This document shows positions 57,094 to 64,000 of a stretch of 64,000 nt of DNA, one piece after another; position 1 is the stretch's first letter; every line of letters starts with the position of its first letter. Below the pieces are notes generated by a model that was given only the letters and a program-made list of their open reading frames with translations, was not told the DNA's origin and did not search any database. Position numbers and translations under genes: made by a program. The DNA comes from Gymnopilus junonius (taxonomy: Eukaryota > Basidiomycota > Agaricomycetes > Agaricales > Galerinaceae), in the NCBI GenBank assembly GCA_015501075.1, contig JADNYJ010000102.1, positions 62,001 through 126,000 of the forward strand, written 5' to 3'.

Positions 57094-60000
57094 GGAGATG
57101 CATGAGACCAACGTATGCAACTCCTTCCTTAGATATTTATTCTGTAGTCTCGGCTCGAATCGAAAATAAATCACTCCAATTGCCCTTTTCATTCGAGACC
57201 GAGAACAGAACAAAAATTGTTGGAACTGCTCTGGGAGACACCGGAGCAAAAGGGAAGTTCATCGACCAGAACTTCACAAAGAAACACAACCTGGAAACAA
57301 AGGCACTGGAAAAAGAAATCCGAGTTTTCAACATAGACGGAACCCCGAACAAAAAGGGAACCATCAAGCGCTACATCGATCTGAAGCTCGATATAGATGG
57401 ACAACCCTGAATGGAACACTTACTGGTCACTGGCCTAGGAAAACAGAAGATTATTCTTGGTTTTCCCTGGTTTGAAGAAAACAACCCGGACATCAACTGG
57501 AAAAATGGACACGTCAAACTCAATAGGGAGATTACTACTACTTCCCAAGTAGAAGAAGTACCCAATGAGGAAATCCAACAGGTCAATCAACTGGATGACT
57601 CTCCAGACTTAATCATTTCCTTTTTAGGTAACAAACCCCTTCCGGAAACGAAGGAGATTTGGGACATCCCTGAGAATGACAACGAAATTTGGATCAATGC
57701 AAAACTGACTTCCTCGCAAATCTTCGCTCAGAAACATGATGTGAAGAAGGAAGAGAAACTGCTCAAGGAAATGATCCCACTGGAATACCATGAATACTTA
57801 GACATCTTCGACAAGGACACAGCCAACCGATTCCCTGAATCTCGATCTTGGGACCATAAGATCGAACTCAAGGAAGGTTTTCAACCTAAAGTCTTCAAGA
57901 TGTATCCTCTAACGCCCTCTGAGGATACCGAATTGGACAAATTCCTGGAAGAAAACCTGAAGAAAGGATATATTCGACCATCTAAATCGCCCATGGCTTC
58001 CCCTTCTTTTTCGTATCTAAAAAGGATGGGAAGCTTCGACCCTGTCAAGACTATCGGTATCTAAATGAATGGACTGTCAAGAATGCTTATCCCCTCCCTC
58101 TGATCCCCGAACTCATGGATAAACTCAAAGGAGCCAAGTATTTCACTAAACTTGACATCCAATGGGGTTACAACAACATCCAGATCAAGGATGGCGACCA
58201 ATGGAAAGCAGCATTCAAAACGAACAAGGGACTATTCGAACTGACTGTCATGTTTTTCGGCATGTGCAACTCTCCGGCGACCTTCCAGTCGATGATGGAC
58301 TTGATGTTCAAAGACGTCGTCCATCAAGGTTTCGTTATCATTTACATGGATGACATTCTTATCTTTCACAAGATAAGAAGAAACTGGAACAGATAATGAA
58401 AGAAGTCCTTCAAACACTTCAAGACAACAATTTGTATTTGAAACCGGAAAAATGTGCATTCACTCAGACAAAAATTGATTACCTTGGAATGATTATCCAA
58501 GAAGGAACGATATCGATGGACCCCTCGAAACTCAGCAGTATAGCTGACTGGCCAGAACTGAAAAACGTAAAACAGGTCCGATCCTTTTTAGGATTCAGAA
58601 ACTTTTACAGGAGATTTATCAGGAAATACTCGGAAATAGCTCACGTGCTGAACGAGCTATTGAAAAAAGACCGTAGCTTCGAATGGAATGAAGACGCCAA
58701 GAAATCATTCGAGCTACTGAAATGAAAATTCATGGAAGAACCCATCTTGACCATGCCGGACACCACGAAACAATTCCAGATTGAATGCGATGCATCAAAG
58801 TATGCATCTGGAGCAGTTTAACGCAGTTGGACAGCAATGGAGACTGACACCCAGTGGCATTCATCTCGAAAATGTTCTCTCCCACTGAGAGAAACTACGA
58901 GATCTATGATAGAGAACTATTGGCCATGATCCAATCCCTCAAAGAATGGTGACACTACATTCAAGGATCAACATTCACAACAATTATTTATTCCGATCAC
59001 AAGAACTTGACGTACTTCAGAAGTACTCAAAAACTGAATAGACGACAAGCAAGATGGTCTCTATTCCTTTCGGAATACGATATCCAACTGGTTCACCTCC
59101 CCGGAAGCAAAATGGTACAATCAGATGCCCTCTCGTGAAGACCAGACATGATCCCTGATGAGGATCATGACAATGAAGACAAGATTCTCCTTCCAGAGAA
59201 TCTATTTATAAATTTAATTGATGCTGATCTCCAAATAGAAATCGCCCAATCCAGAAAACAGGACAAAGACGTAGTCGATGCATTGAAACTTCTCACTCAA
59301 GAAGGGCCTCGAAGTCTCGCAAAAGACTTAGATGACTGGGAGACAATGCAAATGGAAGGCATCGGAGAATAATCTTTTACAAGAAAAAGAACTATATTCC
59401 TGATGATCAAGAACTATGTAAGAAAATCATTGCGATGTACCATGACTCAGTTACCGCAGGACACCCCGGAGAATTGGAAACATACAACACAGTACGACAG
59501 CTATACTGGTGGCCCGGAATGCGAATGTTTGTCAAAAACTACATCAAAGGGTGTGGACAATGCCAACAATTTAAGATCAACTGAAACCCGGCGAATCCCT
59601 CCTTGCACCCGATCGAAGGAGCCAAATCCATGAGACCATTCACACAATGCTCCATGGATATGATCACGGACCTTCCTAACATTGATGGATTTGATTCTTT
59701 ATTGATCATGGTCAATCATGGACTTACAAAGGGTAATTATCATGCCTTGCTCAAAAACTCTTTCGCAAGAAGGAGCGGCACTACTCCTTCAAGACAACTT
59801 ATTCAAGTGATTCGGCCTACCGGACAGTATCATTTCCGATAGAGGACCCCAATTTGCAGCAAGAACATTCCAAGAACTGCTCAAACTTCTTGGAATCAAG
59901 TCGAAACTGTCAACGGCATATCACCCTCAGTCGGATGGTACCACTGAATGATTCAATCAGGAAATAGAAGCGTATCTCGCTATCTATTGTTCCTCTAACC

Positions 60001-60698
60001 CGACCACCTGGAAACAACATGTTGGCACCCTGGAATTTGTCCACAATGATCGAAGACATGCTGACAGGCAAAGGACCCCATTCGAACTTATGTTTGGGAC
60101 TAATCCTGTTGCTATTCCCACCATGTTCGAGAACACGAAGTTTCCTTCAGTAGAAGAAAAACTGAAGAACCTTATTTTGGACAGAAAGGAAGCTCTTGCA
60201 GCACACGAACTAGCCAGAGCAAGAATGGCTGATCGATGAAAGTCCAACTTTGTACCGTTCAAAGAAGGACAGAAGGTATGGCTCAACTCTAGGAATCTCA
60301 AAATGCAGTACAACAAGAAGCTGGCACCGAGAAGAGAAGGACCATTCAAGATCAAACACATCCTAGGACCTCTCACATATCAGCTACAACTGCCAAAGAT
60401 GTGGAAGATTCACGACATCTTCCATGCAACATTGTTAATGCCCTACACAGAAACACAGGTTCATGGCTGAAACTTCACACAACCACCCCCTGAAATGATT
60501 GATGGAGAATCAGAATACAAAGTTGAAACCATTCTGAACCATCGAAAGTACAGAAATGGACGCTACCAATACTACGTCAAATGGCTCGGCTATCCTATAA
60601 CTGAAGCATCGTGGGAACCCAGATCAAATCTTGCCAATGCATCGGAGAAACTTGAAGTTTACAAACAACTTCACTCTCTACCACCATACCAATCATGA
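57094..60698 (+). pseudogene. Element 2 pol: protease, RT, RNase H, integrase, chromodomain (broken)
   Basis: The protease has ALGDTGAKGKFIDQNF (DTG), then VFNIDGTPNKKGTIKRY, TGA at 57408-57410 and [68 protein letters not shown] (YMDD), SFLGFRNFYRRFIRKYS. RNase H: QIECDASKYASGAV and [20 protein letters not shown], then TGA (58950-58952) and HYIQGS. The integrase zinc region and core ([43 protein letters not shown] then TGA) are followed by a gypsy C-terminal GPF/Y region and a chromodomain (YKVETILNHRKYRNGRYQYY, VKWLGYPITEASWEP) ending LPPYQS. In-frame TGA also at 58723, 59136, 59582, 59949, 60237 and 60468. One-base slips near 57995 and 58365 and a short one in RNase H break it further. Confidence 0.88.
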
Positions 60699-61021
60699 AC
60701 TCGAACACTGCGTCCCCACTCTACATTGACGATACCTTCATGATCGATTTATTCACATTCCCAAAACCTCCACCGACCCCTGAAGAAACAAAAATCACAT
60801 ACTGGGAATGGAAATTTGCCTGCAAACCACCGGCCCCTCTACCCAAAAATATACCCTGGAACAACAAGTATGAAAGGAAGGCTATCATTACAGTCCAGAT
60901 GATCGACAGAGAGACCTCAAGATGGGAGACTGAAACCATCACCCCCATCAAGGAGAAGGCATCAAGACGCCTGATCAAGAAACTGAAAACGATCCTTGAG
61001 GAATATCTGGAACACCTATAA
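60695..61021 (+). CDS. Element 2 extra ORF A after the chromodomain
   Basis: 108 codons start MNSNTASPLYIDDTFMIDLF, overlapping the pol stop by four bases (ATGA). It is rich in Pro, Lys, Trp and Glu (KITYWEWKFACKPPAPLPKN, IKEKASRRLIKKLKTILEEY) and ends LEHL. The four-base overlap suggests coupled translation or reinitiation. No family is recognised, and this position in gypsy elements normally holds nothing. It is open over its whole length, although pol is riddled with TGA stops. Confidence 0.55.
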   Translation: MNSNTASPLYIDDTFMIDLFTFPKPPPTPEETKITYWEWKFACKPPAPLPKNIPWNNKYERKAIITVQMIDRETSRWETETITPIKEKASRRLIKKLKTILEEYLEHL

Positions 61022-61077
61022 AATAGGTGAACCAGCTTCCCTCATTTCTTCAGTTCCTTCATTGTCTTCTACAAACA

Positions 61078-62284
61078 TGCCTCACTTTTCCACTCGAACC
61101 CGCACTGCTGCCTCCGCTCCCAACTCATCTCCCCTCAATGATATGCACTCGCCTAGCCCAAGTGAATGCACCATCACCCGAACCAACCCCCGCCACCTAT
61201 TCCTCTCGAACTAGAACCGAAGTCTGCCTATCCCAGATGGATTCCTCCTCCGATTCACCTGATCCGAACAATGCCCCCTCCACCAGATACCCACCTCCCA
61301 TCCCCATGGTACATGCTCCCGTCCATTCCGTTGAGGACTTCCTCAACTTATTAGACTTCGTCGACTTCCAACAGCTGACTCATAAGGAACTCAAACAGTT
61401 CCTTAGCCACCCCTGCCATTACTCCACCACACTTGAAGTCCTCCAAACTGATCCCTTCCTTAGGGATACCCTCCGCCAGTTCAAACATGAAACAGACCAA
61501 ACTGCATGCCACCGCGAAGTAGTTAAGGCATCTCGAACAAAGTCTCTACAGTTGTTCGAGACCCTTATGTGCTTCCGACTTGAAAGAGTCATCAACCCTC
61601 TCCTCATCAGCAGCAGATGATGAGGAGAATGCCCTCCTACTGCTATGTCTGCTATTAGGTCCGAGGAAGAACCTTACCACCTTCCCCTCGTTTATGACAC
61701 TGCCCCACAGACCCATTCGCCCGTTCCTCCTCGCGACCAATGATTCATCAACACCATCTCCATCGACGACTACTCCCCAGGACCCATTCCGACATGCTCC
61801 AATGCACCACCCCTGACCACACCACCTGCCACCTTCCCCGAAGGCATGCCCTCGCCACCATGCAGATGACCTCTGCCCAGAATGCCACCCATAACAACCC
61901 TCCTTCCTATGCTGAATCCCCTTCTCTACCACCCCGACCCCAGACTCCCTTCCGACCTGCCCGCACCCCGATGAACCCTCAACCAAGCCCACGATGATGC
62001 TGCTTCGTTTGCAGCAGTGCAAACCACTGGCAGGCAGATTGCCGCAACTACCACTGCTGACACTACTGCCAGTATCATCCTGGCCATAACTCGATCGACT
62101 GTAGTCAACGACTGATCCGACGAAGTGACAGGGAGTTCATAGGTTATGCCTATGAATTTACCGAAGAACAACTCATGCACGTCGACGACATCGACAACAC
62201 GCTGAATGATTGGCATGATGCAGTGTATGATGGCTGGCAGGGAGAAGAGGCGGAGAACAACTTGAGCAGTGAGCCCCATTATTG
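61078..62284 (+). pseudogene. Element 2 extra coding region B with terminal zinc knuckle
   Basis: The start MPHFSTRTRTAASAPNSSPL is at 61078. The reading changes frame near 61190 to one with VHSVEDFLNLLDFVDFQQLT and LRQFKHETDQTACHREVV, then passes through Pro/Thr-rich sequence to about 61980. The last part has CFVCSSANHWQADC, a canonical CX2CX4HX4C knuckle, followed by a second Cys/His cluster (CQYHPGHNSIDC). A TGA at 62058-62060 stands between them where Arg would fit. It ends EENNLSSEPHY-like acidic sequence with TGA near 62284, just before the polypurine tract. The resemblance to gag ends suggests a second nucleic-acid-binding protein of the element. Confidence 0.5.
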
Positions 62285-62306
62285 AAGCCAGGGGCTTCAA
62301 TTCTTA

Positions 62307-62318
62307 GTGGGGGGGTAA
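62307..62318 (+). other. Polypurine tract of element 2
   Basis: GTGGGGGGGTAA directly before the TGTTAC of the 3' LTR, the usual place of the plus-strand primer. Confidence 0.75.
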
Positions 62319-62772
62319 TGTTACAACTCTCTTTTCTGTTATCTTATCGCGCGCCCCTTTCTTTTCTTTATCATTTATCGAATGATTTACTATTTATAGT
62401 TTCTTCATGATCATCTTCGCTCGCGAGATGATCATTCTCTTTCTTACTTGTATGAGGACAATCTTTCTTTCCTGATCATCATCCCTTCCACAGTACTCTA
62501 TGATGATCATCCCCTTCCGATTCCCCTTGTTTCATCATCATTTCATTATATTATTATCACACACAAATAAGTATATAAACAGTAGCTAGACTACGATGTA
62601 CTTTAGCTTGTTCTTGAGAATATACTCTCTTGTAACATTCAGAGTGAACTTGAACTACTAAGGCATTCTTCTGTCAAAGACAATACCTTAGCAGACTTCA
62701 ACGAATGAACTCTATGACCACTACGCTAGTCCTTATCTTATCAGATTAGGATCTATCATCAAAGTCATAACA
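62319..62772 (+). repeat. 3' LTR of element 2
   Basis: 454 bp, TGTTAC to ATAACA. It is followed by GTAAG (62773-62777), the second copy of the target duplication. Confidence 0.9.
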
Positions 62773-62777
62773 GTAAG
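62773..62777. repeat. Target site duplication of element 2 (right)
   Basis: GTAAG, identical to 41660-41664. Confidence 0.9.
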
Positions 62778-63056
62778 CTTGAGGATCACAGTGCTAAAGA
62801 TGAGTGTTCTTGACCTCCAATGCTGATGGCCAAGGAGGAGTATGAGGCTTATGAACAGTCCTTTGAGGAAGCAGATATTCCAGAGGAGTCAAAAATTGCT
62901 TGCAAGGATTTATTGAAGATGTTATTTTACCCATGCAAGGATGAAGTGTGAAGTACAGCTGAATGGAATGAAGGACATAGGTCCACAGTTCATTTGGATG
63001 CCTCAATTGGAGTTGTTGAAATATTTATACAATCATTTGTAGCATGCCCTAATTGA
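62773..63056 (+). pseudogene. Interrupted gene, fragment 3 (right of element 2)
   Basis: Taking out element 2 and one duplication, the frame from fragment 2 (AAYNNGGK) continues LEDHSAKDECS. It meets TGA, continues PPMLMAKEEYEAYEQSFEEA and DIPEESKIACKDLLKMLFY, meets TGA again (62949-62951), then STAEWNEGHRSTVHLDASIG and IFIQSFVACPN, ending with TGA at 63054-63056. Both internal TGAs could come from CGA. No family is recognised. The continuous reading over the insertion supports one disrupted gene. Confidence 0.5.
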
Positions 63057-63316
63057 AAGTTGGCATGTTTAGGCAGTTCTGTAATGAGAGTACCTATGCG
63101 AGTTAATGGACCATATATTATCATCAGGCCTATGATACCAGACCATTTGATGGGAGATGTCAAATACCTAATGGCATCCAGGTGGTATTATATTGTAAAC
63201 TGCCTTAAATGAAAAAAAAAGTCAATGGGTTTAATGATGGAGAGCGATTTCTAATTGCATTACTAAATTAATCTTTGAGAGTAAACCAGGTCTGGTGGAT
63301 AAATAAGTAGTCAATG
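63057..63316. other. Spacer before the partial membrane protein gene
   Basis: Non-coding between two convergent 3' ends. No feature is recognised. Confidence 0.35.
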
Positions 63317-64000
63317 CTATGCCACTTGACTAGTTGTTGGAGAGACTCCTGACACAAAGCACAGATCTGAAATGGTAGTTGTCACTTCCATCCCATGTGC
63401 AACACAATAGATGACAAAGAGAGGTGAGAGAGCCTATAACACAGAAACTCTTTATATTAGATTTGATCAATGAGAAAATTCTATTGTACTTACCAATATG
63501 TGTGGAAGGAGTGCCAAGGGTATCTCAAAGCCACTAATGGATCCAGCAATAAATATTAGACACACGAGGTTCCAAGCTGCGATCAAGCCACAGGATTCAA
63601 CAAAAAGGATGATGATATGTGTGTACAAGACTCCATGGGAGCTTCCAAGAACCTCCATGATATTTCGCTGGTGCTGGCAGATCTGAACAGAAATCATGAT
63701 GGATAGGGAAATGTTGATGATGAATGAGATGGATATAAGTGCCAATAATGATTCTATCTGTATTTGGGCAAGATTTGTTGCTAGCAAAAAAGAACCCGAT
63801 ACTACAAGCATGTTGGAAAGGGTAAGGAAAGATATATGAAACTGAGATAAAGAAGTACCTATCGACGCCAAGAGAAGCAAGACAATCACAGAATATAATA
63901 TAATTCGAAGAATATGTGAGGTCCCTCGATACAGGACAACACAGTGCCACATCTGTCAATATGATTTCAAGAAATGCATGGTAGTTTATCGAATTCCAGG
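63317..64000 (-). CDS. Multi-pass membrane protein, partial (5' end outside window)
   Basis: Exon 63467-63952 encodes at least four hydrophobic helices: ILYSVIVLLLLASIGTSL, FLTLSNMLVVSGSFLLATNL, LLALISISFIINISLSIM and ILFVESCGLIAAWNLVCLIF. Between them lies the basic loop VQICQHQRN. An intron (about 63433-63494) leads to ALSPLFVIYCVAHG and a short tail ending TTSQVA at 63317-63319. The pattern MWHC, then R and K-rich loop, then I/V-ES-A-W, resembles the seven-helix membrane proteins that are abundant and uncharacterised in Agaricomycetes. The 5' exons lie past the window end; a splice acceptor (ttgacag) stands at about 63953-63960. Function is unknown; a receptor-like role is only a guess. 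Confidence 0.6.

Larger units (their letters stand above)
41665..62772 (+). mobile_element. Ty3/gypsy chromovirus, element 2, split by a nested KDZ transposon
   Basis: The LTRs (457 and 454 bp) begin TGTTAC and end GTAACA or ATAACA, and a perfect GTAAG duplication flanks the whole, so the 21.1-kb span is one insertion. Without the nested KDZ element it would be about 7.5 kb. Order: gag, protease (DTG), RT (YMDD), RNase H, integrase, chromodomain, then about 1.5 kb of extra coding sequence before the 3' LTR. The element is inactive, with about a dozen in-frame TGA codons plus frameshifts. That the LTR pair and duplication are still recognisable argues for moderate age. Confidence 0.92.

Noticed and set aside
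43049..62060. TGA as a sense codon (recoding) in the transposons
   Set aside because: Host genes in the same window use TGA as a normal stop (transaldolase, peroxiredoxins, DUF300 gene), and the LTR differences show CpG decay, which explains the TGAs more simply.
1..64000. CRISPR array, bacterial operon or riboswitch
   Set aside because: The DNA is eukaryotic and intron-rich; repeats present are LTRs, inverted ends and short tandem duplications.
1..64000. tRNA or rRNA genes
   Set aside because: I looked for the TTCGAAT-type T-loop with matching stems and found no convincing candidate; a tRNAscan run would settle it.

Overview
This window is fungal nuclear DNA, most likely from a mushroom-forming basidiomycete (Agaricomycetes). 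The genes carry many short introns (about 45-75 bases, GT...AG), and the families fit: fast-evolving F-box/LRR proteins, small GTPase-like P-loop proteins, a Ste11-type Ras-binding domain relic, a DUF300 protein, Ty3/gypsy chromoviruses and a KDZ (Kyakuja/Dileera/Zisupton) DNA transposon with its Cys-rich CxC2 module. The species cannot be named from sequence alone.

Layout. Positions 1-34.7 kb are ordinary gene-bearing sequence: two tandem P-loop GTPase paralogs (0.4-3.0 kb), a Ras-binding-domain relic (5.5-5.9 kb), an AHP1/Prx5-type peroxiredoxin (8.1 kb), a DUF300 membrane protein with a long disordered tail (9.2-11.8 kb), an F-box protein (12.1 kb), an aldo-keto reductase (14.1 kb), a second and frame-broken F-box gene (16.3 kb), a small membrane protein candidate (19.1 kb), a PrxQ/Dot5-type peroxiredoxin (19.7 kb), an LRR protein resembling PPP1R37 (21.1-25.0 kb), a glutathione S-transferase (26.9 kb), transaldolase (31.0 kb) and an F-box pseudogene (33.6 kb). 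Four of these serve redox or NADPH-linked chemistry, but they are independent transcription units, not a cluster.

Positions 35.2-62.8 kb are a transposon island. A 5.9-kb gypsy chromovirus on the minus strand (35200-41086) has 213-bp LTRs and a perfect 5-bp target duplication. A second gypsy chromovirus on the plus strand spans 41665-62772 with about 455-bp LTRs and its own perfect 5-bp duplication. It is 21.1 kb long because a 13.6-kb KDZ transposon (about 43180-56763) sits inside its gag. The KDZ element has about 330-bp terminal inverted repeats, a multi-exon transposase and three further genes. Both LTR elements appear to have landed in the same unidentified plus-strand gene, whose pieces survive at 35.2, 41.1-41.7 and 62.8-63.1 kb. 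The right edge holds part of a multi-pass membrane protein.

The strongest signal is how the island decays. Every base substitution I find between the two LTRs of each element (12 of 12 and 5 of 5, by eye) is a C/T or G/A change at a CpG. The in-frame stops in the second element's recognisable coding regions are almost all TGA where an arginine fits (CGA to TGA). The KDZ genes show the same TGAs. This fits CpG methylation with deamination acting on transposons. All alignments here were done by eye.
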